This document shows, piece by piece, positions 27,382-35,664 of a stretch of DNA of 64,000 nt. Under the pieces are notes generated by a model. It searched no databases. It worked only from the letters and a program-made list of their open reading frames with translations, and had not been told where the DNA came from. Position numbers and translations under genes: made by a program. The stretch's first letter is position 1; each line of letters opens with the position of its first letter. This DNA comes from Oribacterium asaccharolyticum ACB7 (lineage in GTDB: Bacteria; Bacillota; Clostridia; Lachnospirales; Lachnospiraceae): the NCBI RefSeq assembly GCF_000238075.1, contig NZ_JH414504.1:354886-418885 (forward strand), given 5' to 3'.

Positions 27382-29856
27382 TTATTTCCGCTTTTTCTGT
27401 GTTCTTGCTACACCGTAAAAAACGGATGCAAGGATGGAAAGTCCCAGTAAGCTTGCCCAGAGAAGAAGATGGGAAGTGTCTCCGGTGGGAGTATTTCTCT
27501 TATTCTCTTCGGCAGGCGTTCTGGATTCTCCCAGAACTGTCGGAATCTTGTCATTCTCTATGACTTCAGTCGGATTCGGAGTCTCTCTGGATTCACCGGC
27601 AACAGTCGGCGTATTCGGATTCGGTGAAGTCGGTGTAGATGGAGTAGACGGTACAGGATTTACCGGTCTACCGGGAGTGACAGGAGAGGGGGGTGTATAC
27701 GGATTCGGATCGGGAGGATTCGGCCCCGGCGGTGTGGTTGTCTTCGTATTTGTAACAATGAATCCGCTTGCGGCATCTCCGCTGATAGAAGAGGTGTAAC
27801 CGCTTAAAGCGACCTCGGCAACCGTATATACAATTTCATGTCCGTCGTTCTCTGCAAATCTCGGAAGGTTCGAGAAGGTATGAGTCCACTGCTCATCTTC
27901 GGTAAGAATAGCTTTGTCCTTTTCTGCGCCGTCTGCAAGGAGTTTGATTTCAACTTGATTGGCTTTCTCTCCATTCCATTTCTTTTCTACTTGTACCGTT
28001 GTCTCCGGAATATTCGTCAGAGTATAACCGCTGTTCTGATTTCCGCTAAGCAGTACAGCATAGCCTTCTATGCTTTGCTCTTTAATTGTATAGCGGTAAA
28101 GCTTTCCGTTTTCATCCCTCTTGGGAAGATTCTCAAAGTTCAGTTCCCAAACGCCATCCTTCTCCCACATGATGCCTGTACCGATTAAAGTGGGGTTATC
28201 CGGATCTTCTTCCGCCTTTCGGTAGAGTTCAACCGTAATGCTTCTCGGACGATTTGCCGCATCATCATACTTCCAGAGCTTAGTGACCTTAATATTCGTT
28301 ATTTCCTTCTTTCCGGCAACGAGTCCGCCATTGGAACCGATTCCGCCGCCGCGAGTAGAAGATTTGTTTCCTTTAATGATGACCGTGGCAAGACTTTCTG
28401 CCTGTGCGTCCTCTGTTACATCGGTGTGCAATTGCATCGTCTGGAATCTGGAACCATCCAAAACCCCGGTCAACCTTGTCAGAGAAACTTCGGTGTTGTT
28501 GTTATATTTCCAGCGATACGGAGTGCCTCCAAGCATTACGGGAGAAATGGTATACGGCGGGAATCCGTTGTGTGCCCCGTAACCGAAGATACCCGATTCA
28601 ATATCGATATCCTGTCCTACCGCTGCTCGGTTTCCATAAATGGCAAGGCCGTCTTTTTCAAAGATGTTCGTCGTGGATACCGGACAGGACGCATAACCAC
28701 CACCGGCAATGAGCGCTTCATTATCCGTAATTAAGGCATTCTTCAGGTTTAAGACACCCTGCAGAGTCTGGCTTAAGCCGTTGACGTAGATACCGCCGCC
28801 GCCGAACATCTTATCGGAGGTACCGTATCCGGTCATTTCATTGTCCAGAATTTCTCCTGCACTGATGTTTGCAATATTGGAACCGTCTGTATCCCGTTTT
28901 TGGTTATCGGTTTGAACGAAAATGCCTCCACCGGCGGATCCGGCTTTATTTTCCTTAATAACTCCGCCGGTCATATTCAGGATGCATTTCAATCCGCCAT
29001 ACGGCTCATAGGAACCCAGAGAGATTCCTCCACCGCATTCCGTTGCACTGTTTCCGCTTATAACGGCATCTCCGCTTAAGTTAATTGTAGAAGACATATA
29101 GGTGCAGATACCGCCACCGGCCTCAGCATTGGTAAGGGATTTTTTACTGCGATCCATATAAGCCTTGTTGTCTTCAATTGCACCGCCGGACAGGTTCAGA
29201 ACGGTATTCCGTCCTAAATAGATTCCCCCTCCCTGGTGTGCGCTGTTGTTTCGGATAATGCCGCCCGTCATATTGATGGTTCGTTTATATTCCTTATCAC
29301 GATCTGTGTAAATTGCTCCTCCAAAGGCAAGCCAGTTTTCCAAATCGAGGACGATGTTGTTCTCCAGAATCGTTCCGTCCGTCACATTCAAATCTCCGTC
29401 TACGAGAAGCAGAGATTTCAAAGTAAGACGGTCGTTCAACCCGCCACCATCGACCGTGATGTCTTTCAGTGTTGCAGTCTCACCCTTCTTTACCCGTAAA
29501 AGGTAGTCACGAAAACCGGGGTTACGCATCAAAACGGCATTTGTTCCGTCCAGACTGATTTCACCGGAGATATCTACAGTACCGTTAATATAAATCGTTT
29601 CTATGTCGAGATCCGCTCCTGCGAGTTCCTTAGCTTTCTCAAAAGTTTTTACTGCATTTCCTTCCGACATTCCGTCATTTTCGTCATTTCCCGTTTCTCC
29701 GTTGAGATAGATGCTGCCCGCTTCTCGAGCGTAGGCAAACTTCATATCGGACGGAAGAAAGGATGCAGATAAGATGAATGCAAGAAAAAATACCAAAATT
29801 GCCGGTACTTCTCCTCGAACCCACTTCTTAATGAATTGGGCACAATCTGTAACCAT
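27382..29856 (-). CDS. cell-surface protein with beta-helix repeats, two CnaB domains and an LPXTG-like anchor
   Basis: This 824-residue protein is the only clear minus-strand gene. It has an N-terminal hydrophobic signal segment (about residues 18-42), then a long region of short repeats rich in Gly and Asn (patterns such as NNSAHQGGGIYLG and GGGISLG) typical of a right-handed parallel beta-helix. Two CnaB-type beta-sandwich domains follow (starting near ITNIKVTKLW and TTVQVEKKW), then a Pro-rich stalk with a repeated PTVxGES motif. It ends with a hydrophobic helix and RTQKKRK. The sorting motif reads TPTGD rather than LPxTG. It is likely anchored by sortase and used in adhesion, though this is inferred. 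The RBS AGGAGG is clear on the minus strand. Confidence 0.85.
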   Translation of the reverse strand: MVTDCAQFIKKWVRGEVPAILVFFLAFILSASFLPSDMKFAYAREAGSIYLNGETGNDENDGMSEGNAVKTFEKAKELAGADLDIETIYINGTVDISGEISLDGTNAVLMRNPGFRDYLLRVKKGETATLKDITVDGGGLNDRLTLKSLLLVDGDLNVTDGTILENNIVLDLENWLAFGGAIYTDRDKEYKRTINMTGGIIRNNSAHQGGGIYLGRNTVLNLSGGAIEDNKAYMDRSKKSLTNAEAGGGICTYMSSTINLSGDAVISGNSATECGGGISLGSYEPYGGLKCILNMTGGVIKENKAGSAGGGIFVQTDNQKRDTDGSNIANISAGEILDNEMTGYGTSDKMFGGGGIYVNGLSQTLQGVLNLKNALITDNEALIAGGGYASCPVSTTNIFEKDGLAIYGNRAAVGQDIDIESGIFGYGAHNGFPPYTISPVMLGGTPYRWKYNNNTEVSLTRLTGVLDGSRFQTMQLHTDVTEDAQAESLATVIIKGNKSSTRGGGIGSNGGLVAGKKEITNIKVTKLWKYDDAANRPRSITVELYRKAEEDPDNPTLIGTGIMWEKDGVWELNFENLPKRDENGKLYRYTIKEQSIEGYAVLLSGNQNSGYTLTNIPETTVQVEKKWNGEKANQVEIKLLADGAEKDKAILTEDEQWTHTFSNLPRFAENDGHEIVYTVAEVALSGYTSSISGDAASGFIVTNTKTTTPPGPNPPDPNPYTPPSPVTPGRPVNPVPSTPSTPTSPNPNTPTVAGESRETPNPTEVIENDKIPTVLGESRTPAEENKRNTPTGDTSHLLLWASLLGLSILASVFYGVARTQKKRK

Positions 29857-30082
29857 GTAAATACCTCCTAATTTTTCTTGAATTTAATAGTTAATTCATA
29901 AATTAATAATATCATAATCTTAAAATAATACAATGATAATAATATCTAAATAAAAACATTTAATCATATGTAATTAGAAATGAAATTGTATTTATTTTTG
30001 AAAGATGTCGTGCGTCTTTTAAGTATGAAATATCTCGATTTTAGGAACTTTGTTGCTTGTTTTCTATAGTTAGGCGAGGTAA
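29857..30082. promoter_or_regulatory. AT-rich divergent intergenic region
   Basis: This stretch lies between divergent genes and must hold promoters for both. On the minus strand a weak pair, TTGTAT and TATTAT with a 16-base spacer, is possible. On the plus strand I see no convincing promoter. The base composition is far more AT-rich than its surroundings. Confidence 0.35.
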
Positions 30083-30101
30083 ACTCTCCTTATAGGAGAG
30101 T
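30083..30101 (+). promoter_or_regulatory. RBS-sequestering hairpin of the ICMT-like gene
   Basis: ACTCTCCT (30083-30090) and AGGAGAGT (30094-30101) form a perfect 8-bp stem with the loop TAT. The right arm is the Shine-Dalgarno sequence, seven bases before the ATG at 30108. When folded it would block ribosome binding, so translation may depend on temperature or a factor. Confidence 0.6.
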
Positions 30102-30107
30102 CGTCGT

Positions 30108-30605
30108 ATGAAAAATTATTGTAATGAACATCAGAAAATGCCTCTATACGGCATAGGACCTTTTCTGATTTTGGCCGTTGCCCTTCTTTCTTTACTGGGA
30201 ATCCTCTTATCCCTTACCGTTTTATCGGGAGGAACGGTGAATGGACCGAGAAAGCTATGGTTTTATTTTGCCGCTTTTTTATTGATTTCCTCGGGATTAT
30301 TGATTTGGTTTTTCGGAGCGGTGCATTCCGATGTGGATACTTATATTAAGGAAAACAGACTGAAAACCGACGGAATTTACGCATGGACAAGGAACCCCAT
30401 GTATACGGGCTGGTGGTTTGTTTTAATCGGGATTCTGCTTCTTTTCCATAACCTTTGGACCCTTCCCCTGATACCCTTGCAGTGGGTGCTTTTAACGGTA
30501 GTTTTAAAGAGAACGGAGGAGCAGTGGTTAAAGGAGCTCTTCGGGGAAGAATATGAGAATTACTGCAAGAAGGTGAACAGACTGCTACCATGTAAACATA
30601 AATAA
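30108..30605 (+). CDS. isoprenylcysteine carboxyl methyltransferase (ICMT)-like membrane protein
   Basis: This 165-residue protein has about four hydrophobic segments. The C-terminal half carries the family pattern TDGIYAWTRNPMYTGWW followed by RTEEQWLKELFGEEYENYCKKVNRLLP, which binds S-adenosylmethionine in ICMT/PEMT-like enzymes. Bacterial members have varied or unknown substrates, and true isoprenylcysteine methylation is not implied. The next gene follows after 21 bases. Translation start is set by the hairpin-held RBS at 30094. Confidence 0.85.
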   Translation: MKNYCNEHQKMPLYGIGPFLILAVALLSLLGILLSLTVLSGGTVNGPRKLWFYFAAFLLISSGLLIWFFGAVHSDVDTYIKENRLKTDGIYAWTRNPMYTGWWFVLIGILLLFHNLWTLPLIPLQWVLLTVVLKRTEEQWLKELFGEEYENYCKKVNRLLPCKHK

Positions 30606-30626
30606 GTTCTTTAAAGGAGAAAGCGT

Positions 30627-31877
30627 ATGATGAATCCCTTTGATATTCAGGAATGGAAACCGACAATTTGTAAGACGGAAGAAGAGTTGAAGGCTTTTTG
30701 GGAAGAACATCAGATTGCAAGAAAGAAAATCATGAAAATAAATGCCATTGGAATAGCGCTTAATCTGGATGGGTGGTCTTTAGGAGAACGCATACAGGAA
30801 ACTTTAAGTTCCGCAGGCGTTTCGGATGAGCTTATGCAGAAAATGGACTGGGATTGGCATGACAATATTCAACTGAACGCCGAGTTGAAACTTTGGGAGC
30901 CAATTGTTTTTGTACTCGAGGATCGTTCCACGGTTGAGCTTATGATTTTTCCTGATGGAGTACTCGGCGTGTCCGTGAATCAGATTGATCCTGATACGAC
31001 GGAAGGCACGAATCACGGGGACTGCAATGCCAATATCCTCTTTTCTGAAATACTATCCCGGAAGTGCAGAAGACCGGAATTCTATCATAGAATCAGCTAT
31101 CAAGGCTCCGGTGAAGGAGAAAGCGTGCAAAGGGAGGAATATGCCTTTGTTTTTACACTGTCCGGAGACTCCGATTTGCGTTTTTTTATCCGTGCCGGGC
31201 ATGATTCCGCGTATACTTGCGGTCTGAACTTCCGATATCAGTTTAATTGGGAGCAAAACATCCATAAGATTTCTTTGGGAAGAATAAACGAAGCTCTAAA
31301 GGATGTTCAGCAAATTCCAATTTTGGAAGGAACAGATTATAGCAGTTATTTTATGATTGTTCCCACAATGGCAGAAGAGCAAGAAATAGACTCTAGTTTT
31401 TCTTGGGAAACAAAAGATTATTATCAAAATGGAATAATGATAGAAGAAGATGATGTGAAATCCTTCCTATTTTATTTCTTGTATAAGTATTTTGACAAAG
31501 ACTACAATAAAAAATATGCTGATAGAGATCCTTATGATAGTGTGAGATTTGAATCATACTTAGACCCGAATCTCTACAGCTACCCTGCCATGAAAGAAAT
31601 GCTGCTGGAAATAGAAGAAAAGGCAAGACTCTTACAAGAGGACTTTGAAAATCCGGAACTTATCGAACTGATAGATGAATTTTCCATATCTTATTTTCTT
31701 CCGGATGAATTATGGAATTTGCCGCATCAAGAGGATTGGAATGAGGAAAAGAGAAGACAGATTATTCGGGAAAATCTTGGCATTGCACTTGATTTCTATG
31801 CTCGTTTTGTAAAAAGAGTCAGAAAGCTGATGGAAAGAAGTCCGGACTCGGATTGCATCTGCTTCACAGGACCGTAA
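30627..31877 (+). CDS. unrecognised 416-aa soluble protein
   Basis: I do not recognise this family. The protein is acidic and rich in Glu, Asp, Trp and Tyr, with no signal peptide or transmembrane helix. The first 160 residues contain alternating hydrophobic strands (ELKLWEPIVFVLEDRSTVELMIFPDGV) and the C-terminal third is mostly helical (EMLLEIEEKARLLQEDFENP). The RBS is AAAGGAG. It sits downstream of the ICMT-like gene and near the surface protein, so it is accessory in character. The overall look resembles uncharacterised intracellular proteins found in polymorphic-toxin or immunity islands, but no toxin is visible. Confidence 0.75.
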   Translation: MMNPFDIQEWKPTICKTEEELKAFWEEHQIARKKIMKINAIGIALNLDGWSLGERIQETLSSAGVSDELMQKMDWDWHDNIQLNAELKLWEPIVFVLEDRSTVELMIFPDGVLGVSVNQIDPDTTEGTNHGDCNANILFSEILSRKCRRPEFYHRISYQGSGEGESVQREEYAFVFTLSGDSDLRFFIRAGHDSAYTCGLNFRYQFNWEQNIHKISLGRINEALKDVQQIPILEGTDYSSYFMIVPTMAEEQEIDSSFSWETKDYYQNGIMIEEDDVKSFLFYFLYKYFDKDYNKKYADRDPYDSVRFESYLDPNLYSYPAMKEMLLEIEEKARLLQEDFENPELIELIDEFSISYFLPDELWNLPHQEDWNEEKRRQIIRENLGIALDFYARFVKRVRKLMERSPDSDCICFTGP

Positions 31878-31905
31878 GGGGATGTACGGACAAGCCAAAC
31901 AGAAA

Positions 31906-31927
31906 GCTTTCCCAATTATGGGAAAGC
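31906..31927 (+). terminator. 9-bp hairpin after the 416-aa gene
   Basis: GCTTTCCCA pairs perfectly with TGGGAAAGC around ATTA. There is no T-run downstream, so termination would be weak. It lies between the accessory pair and the rpsU promoter. Confidence 0.45.
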
Positions 31928-31985
31928 AGAGATTCATCATGATATAAACTTACGCTAAAACTTTTTCCATGCCTTAAAAAATCAT

Positions 31986-32013
31986 TTGACTTAAAGGAAA
32001 ATTTTGCTATAAT
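31986..32013 (+). promoter_or_regulatory. promoter of rpsU
   Basis: TTGACT (31986-31991), a 16-base spacer and TATAAT (32008-32013) preceded by TGC, an extended -10. A strong promoter for a ribosomal protein gene. Confidence 0.85.
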
Positions 32014-32053
32014 AAAGCGTAGTTTGTGCCCGAAGGGAGGTTTGGGAGTTCGC

Positions 32054-32230
32054 ATGTCAAGTGTTATCGTAAAAGAGAACGAGTCTTTGGACAGTGCATT
32101 ACGCAGATTCAAGAGAAACTGTGCTAAGGCAGGAATCCAGCAAGAAATTCGTAAGAGAGAGCATTACGAGAAGCCATCCGTTAGACGTAAGAAGAAGTCT
32201 GAAGCGGCTAGAAAGCGTAAGTTCAATTAA
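32054..32230 (+). CDS. rpsU: 30S ribosomal protein S21
   Basis: This 58-residue basic protein belongs to the small subunit near the 3' end of 16S rRNA. It begins [20 protein letters not shown] and ends in the usual Lys/Arg-rich tail ([15 protein letters not shown]). It starts at ATG 32054 with GGGAG five bases upstream. A longer frame overlapping it in another phase is a shadow. A terminator follows before phoH. Confidence 0.97.
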   Translation: MSSVIVKENESLDSALRRFKRNCAKAGIQQEIRKREHYEKPSVRRKKKSEAARKRKFN

Positions 32231-32267
32231 TTCATGCGAGGCTATTGGTCTCGTTTATAGCGTAGAG

Positions 32268-32300
32268 ATAGCCCCGATTCATTTTGAATTGGGGCTATTT
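32268..32300 (+). terminator. terminator of rpsU
   Basis: ATAGCCCCGATTC pairs with GAATTGGGGCTAT (one wobble) around ATTTT, followed by only a short T tract. It lies 37 bases after the rpsU stop and its 3' flank runs into the phoH RBS hairpin, so read-through to phoH is plausible. Confidence 0.7.
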
Positions 32301-32314
32301 CCTTCCATGAAGGA
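32300..32314 (+). promoter_or_regulatory. RBS-sequestering hairpin of phoH
   Basis: TCCTTC (32300-32305) and GAAGGA (32309-32314) form a perfect 6-bp stem with the loop CAT. The right arm holds the Shine-Dalgarno AAGGAG, a few bases before the ATG at 32320. Confidence 0.5.
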
Positions 32315-32319
32315 GTATA

Positions 32320-33345
32320 ATGGCGGAGAAAGAACTGGTTTTAGACATCCCCTTAGAACATGAAATGAACATCCTGGGGGATATGGACAAATATTTACGA
32401 AAGTTACAGAGACAGTTTTCGGTGAACATCATTGACCGGGACGGTTTATTAAAGATTATCGGGGAAGAAGAAAATGCGGAAAAGACAAAAGAGGTTCTTC
32501 TTTCCCTTTTAAAGTTATCCCAAAAAGGCAATCGGATTTCCGAGCAAAATGTGGACTATGCCATTTCCCTTACCATAAAGGAAGGAAAGGCGGAGCAGCT
32601 TTTACAGCTGGAAGAGGATTTTGTGGCAAGAACCGCTCTTGGAAAGCCGGTAAAGCCGAAGACCTTGGGGCAGAAGTCCTATGTCGATAAGATTCGAAAA
32701 AATATGATTACCTTCGGTGTAGGTCCTGCCGGAACTGGGAAGACCTATCTTGCGATGGCTATGGCGATTACCGCCTTTAGAGAGGAAGAGGTTTCCCGTA
32801 TTATTCTGACAAGACCTGCTATTGAAGCGGGAGAGAAGCTCGGCTTCTTACCGGGAGACCTGCAGTCGAAGGTGGACCCGTATCTTCGCCCGCTTTATGA
32901 CGCCCTTTATAATATCATGGGTCCGGAGCAGTACCTTGCGAATGCCGAGAAGGGACTCATTGAAGTGGCTCCTCTTGCGTATATGAGAGGAAGAACACTG
33001 GACAATGCCTATATTATCCTTGATGAGGCGCAGAACACCACTCCTGCGCAGATGAAGATGTTTCTGACAAGAATCGGCTTCGGCTCGAAGGTGATTGTGA
33101 CAGGAGACCTTACGCAGAAGGATCTGGAAGAGGGAAAGCGTTCCGGTCTGGAAGATGCCATGTTTATCTTAAAAAATGTGGAAGGAATCGCCTTTTCGGA
33201 GCTGACCAGCGAAGACGTGGTAAGGCATCCTCTTGTGCAGAGAATTGTCAATGCCTACGAGAAGGATGAGGAGAGAAAAAAGAGGGAAAACCATGCAAAT
33301 CGACATAGAGTGGGAAGTAGGGAAAGAAACAAGCGTTCCGTATGA
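32320..33345 (+). CDS. phoH: PhoH-family ATPase
   Basis: This 341-residue P-loop ATPase has Walker A GPAGTGKTYLA near residue 135 and a Walker B segment DEAQN near 235, with RPAIEAGEKLGFLPGD and the TGDLTQKDL motif of the family. PhoH-like proteins are implicated in RNA metabolism and often pair with ybeY, as here. The 3' end overlaps ybeY by 53 bases in another frame, and the tail (HRHRVGSRERNKRS) is an unusual basic extension encoded in that overlap. Confidence 0.94.
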   Translation: MAEKELVLDIPLEHEMNILGDMDKYLRKLQRQFSVNIIDRDGLLKIIGEEENAEKTKEVLLSLLKLSQKGNRISEQNVDYAISLTIKEGKAEQLLQLEEDFVARTALGKPVKPKTLGQKSYVDKIRKNMITFGVGPAGTGKTYLAMAMAITAFREEEVSRIILTRPAIEAGEKLGFLPGDLQSKVDPYLRPLYDALYNIMGPEQYLANAEKGLIEVAPLAYMRGRTLDNAYIILDEAQNTTPAQMKMFLTRIGFGSKVIVTGDLTQKDLEEGKRSGLEDAMFILKNVEGIAFSELTSEDVVRHPLVQRIVNAYEKDEERKKRENHANRHRVGSRERNKRSV

Positions 33346-33790
33346 GAAGATTGCGAGAGAAATTGTGGAAGAGGCAGTGGACTTTGTCGGCTGCCCCTAT
33401 GATATTTCCATTTCCGTTCTTTTTATAGAGGATGAGGAAATGCACAGGATTAACCTGGAGAATAGGGGAATCGATAAGTCTACCGATGTCCTCTCTTTTC
33501 CGATGTTCGAACTGGAGAGTCCCGGAGCTTTTACGGAGGAACTGGAAGAGGATCCCGGTAACTTTGATCCGGACAGTGGTGAGCTTCTGCTTGGAGACAT
33601 TATTCTCAACTGGGACAGGGTGCTTTCACAGGCGGAAGAATACGGACACAGTGTAGAGAGAGAACTTGCCTTTTTGATTGCTCATTCCATGCTGCACCTC
33701 TTTTCCTTTGATCACATGGAAGAGGAGGAGCGAAAGGTGATGGAAGAGAAGCAGGAAGCGATTTTACAAAATAGAGGGTATCTAAGATGA
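33293..33790 (+). CDS. ybeY: endoribonuclease YbeY (16S rRNA maturation)
   Basis: This 165-residue metal-dependent RNase acts in 16S rRNA 3' processing and ribosome quality control. The zinc motif is AHSMLHLFSFDH, with the three histidines spaced as in the family, and DKSTDVLSFP is present. I chose ATG 33293 after AGAGGGAAAA. An in-frame start 60 bases upstream would lie deeper within phoH and add a tail not seen in the family. The stop overlaps the next gene by four bases (ATGA). Confidence 0.95.
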   Translation: MQIDIEWEVGKETSVPYEKIAREIVEEAVDFVGCPYDISISVLFIEDEEMHRINLENRGIDKSTDVLSFPMFELESPGAFTEELEEDPGNFDPDSGELLLGDIILNWDRVLSQAEEYGHSVERELAFLIAHSMLHLFSFDHMEEEERKVMEEKQEAILQNRGYLR

Positions 33791-35472
33791 GTAAGGGAAG
33801 AGGTTCTTCTAAGGCGACAGTTTCTACTAAGGCTACAGGACATAGGAATAATTTCGTACTGCAAGGCTCTCTTCTTGCCGTAGCGGGGATTTTAGTCCGC
33901 ATCATCGGAATGGTTTACCGTATTCCTTTGACGGCGATTATTTCCGATGAGGGAAACGGGTATTATACCTCCGCGTTTTCCATCTATACTCTGCTCCTCA
34001 TTCTTTCCAGCTATTCTATGCCTACGGCAATTTCCAAGCTGATTTCCCAAAATTTAGCCAAGAAGCAATACAGAAACACGGAGCGTGTGCTTCGCGTTTC
34101 TTTCCTGTATTCCTCCTTAATGGGGGCGGTTATGGCGTCGGTTCTTTTCTTCGGAGCGGACGGGATTGCGGAGCTTTTAAAGAAGCCTTATGCGGCCTTT
34201 GCACTTCGCGCTTTAGCCCCGACCGTTTGGATTATGGCCTACTTGGGACTTCTTCGCGGTTATTTTCAGGGAATGGGAAATATGATTCCCACTGCGATTT
34301 CACAGATCTTGGAGCAGATTGCGAATGCCGTCGTATCCGTTTTAATGGCCTATGTTTTATTTGCCAAGGGACAGCAGGCGGATTTGCTTTATAAAAATAC
34401 GGAGTTTTCCTATGCCTACGGTGCAATGGGGGGAGCAATCGGAACCGGTGCGGGTGCGGGATTGGCCCTACTCTTTATGTTCCTCTTATACCGCTATCAG
34501 AGCCCTGCATTAAGAAGAAAGGCGAAGCGGGATGAGGGGCTTACGGAGAGTTATGAGCGTTCAGCGATGCTCCTTCTCTTTACCATGCTGCCGATTCTTT
34601 TTTCCAGTACGGTTTACAATATTTCTTCCGTTTTGGACGATTTTCTTTATTCCTCGATTATGACAAGCCTCGGCTCAAAAACGAAGCAGATTGTCATGGA
34701 ATGGGGAATTTTCGGAGAGTACCATGTGCTCTTTAATATCCCGGTTGCCTTGGCCAATGCGCTTTCTTCGTCTTTGATACCGGCTCTTACCATGGCGGTA
34801 GCATCTCACGACAGAAAGAAAACGCTGACTCAGATTCGGGTGAGTATTCGCTTTACCCTCCTCATTGCCATTCCCTGTTCCATCGGTATGGCCGTGCTTG
34901 CGGATCCGCTTTCCCGCATGCTTTTCCCCGGGAAAAATGTACAGCTTTTAATTCAACTTACAAGAGTCGGTTCCTTTGCCGTACTGCTTTACTCGCTTTC
35001 TACGATTACGAATGCCATTTTACAGGGACTCGGGCACTTGAATCTGCCTCTTTATCACTCCATGGTTGCCCTCGTTTTACACCTTCTATCCCTGGTGCTT
35101 TTCCTCTATGCGGGTCTAGGAATCTATGGCGTCGTTTTATCGAATATTGTTTTTGCGCTGATTATGTGTTTCTTAAATCAACGTGCTATTTTCCGGCATA
35201 CCCGTTTTCGGATTGATCTCTTCCGAAGTCTTGTGATGCCGATGCTTTCGGGACTGATTATGGGCGGTGCAGCCTATGTGATTTACTTTGTGATTCATAT
35301 TGTGCTTCCGGAAGGCTTGAGAAAGGGAAGAGTTGGATCGGCGCTGTCTCTTCTTCCTGCTGTTTTTATCGCCATTTTGATTTACTTCTTCCTTCTTTTA
35401 AAGAGCCATACTTTGACAAGGGAAGATTTGGATGAAATGCCGATGGGCGGAAGACTGAAGCGCTTCCTGTAA
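33787..35472 (+). CDS. SpoVB/MurJ-type polysaccharide flippase
   Basis: This 561-residue membrane protein has about 12-14 hydrophobic segments of the MOP (MATE-like) exporter superfamily. The first segments read NFVLQGSLLAVAGILVRIIGMVYRIP, typical of SpoVB and Lipid II flippase-like proteins; GLLRGYFQGMGNM is another family block. It likely moves lipid-linked cell-wall or polysaccharide precursors across the membrane. Whether it is MurJ-like or SpoVB-like cannot be settled here. The last eight codons and stop are duplicated downstream (see repeat at 35447). Confidence 0.88.
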   Translation: MSKGRGSSKATVSTKATGHRNNFVLQGSLLAVAGILVRIIGMVYRIPLTAIISDEGNGYYTSAFSIYTLLLILSSYSMPTAISKLISQNLAKKQYRNTERVLRVSFLYSSLMGAVMASVLFFGADGIAELLKKPYAAFALRALAPTVWIMAYLGLLRGYFQGMGNMIPTAISQILEQIANAVVSVLMAYVLFAKGQQADLLYKNTEFSYAYGAMGGAIGTGAGAGLALLFMFLLYRYQSPALRRKAKRDEGLTESYERSAMLLLFTMLPILFSSTVYNISSVLDDFLYSSIMTSLGSKTKQIVMEWGIFGEYHVLFNIPVALANALSSSLIPALTMAVASHDRKKTLTQIRVSIRFTLLIAIPCSIGMAVLADPLSRMLFPGKNVQLLIQLTRVGSFAVLLYSLSTITNAILQGLGHLNLPLYHSMVALVLHLLSLVLFLYAGLGIYGVVLSNIVFALIMCFLNQRAIFRHTRFRIDLFRSLVMPMLSGLIMGGAAYVIYFVIHIVLPEGLRKGRVGSALSLLPAVFIAILIYFFLLLKSHTLTREDLDEMPMGGRLKRFL

Positions 35473-35500
35473 AGCGGAAGACTCAAGCGCTTCCTGTAAA
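35447..35500 (+). repeat. 27-bp tandem duplication copying the flippase C-terminus and stop codon
   Basis: Copies at 35447-35473 and 35474-35500 differ at one base. The unit is nine codons long, so the second copy stays in frame and again ends RLKRFL-stop. The single difference is synonymous (CTG to CTC). Confidence 0.95.
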
Positions 35501-35664
35501 ATGGAAGGATATAGATTTATTTATAGATTTGGGCGTATGGATACGGGCCGAGCTCGAAAAAGTGAATGAGAATACGCTCTCTAAAAAATGGTATTAATCT
35601 AAGCTTACATAAAGATGAAAAAGACTAAGGCATGAGGAATGGAATAGAATGGAGTGGAGTGGGG

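Noticed and set aside
32094..32363. 89-codon frame overlapping rpsU and phoH
   Set aside because: Out of frame with two clear genes and crossing the rpsU terminator.
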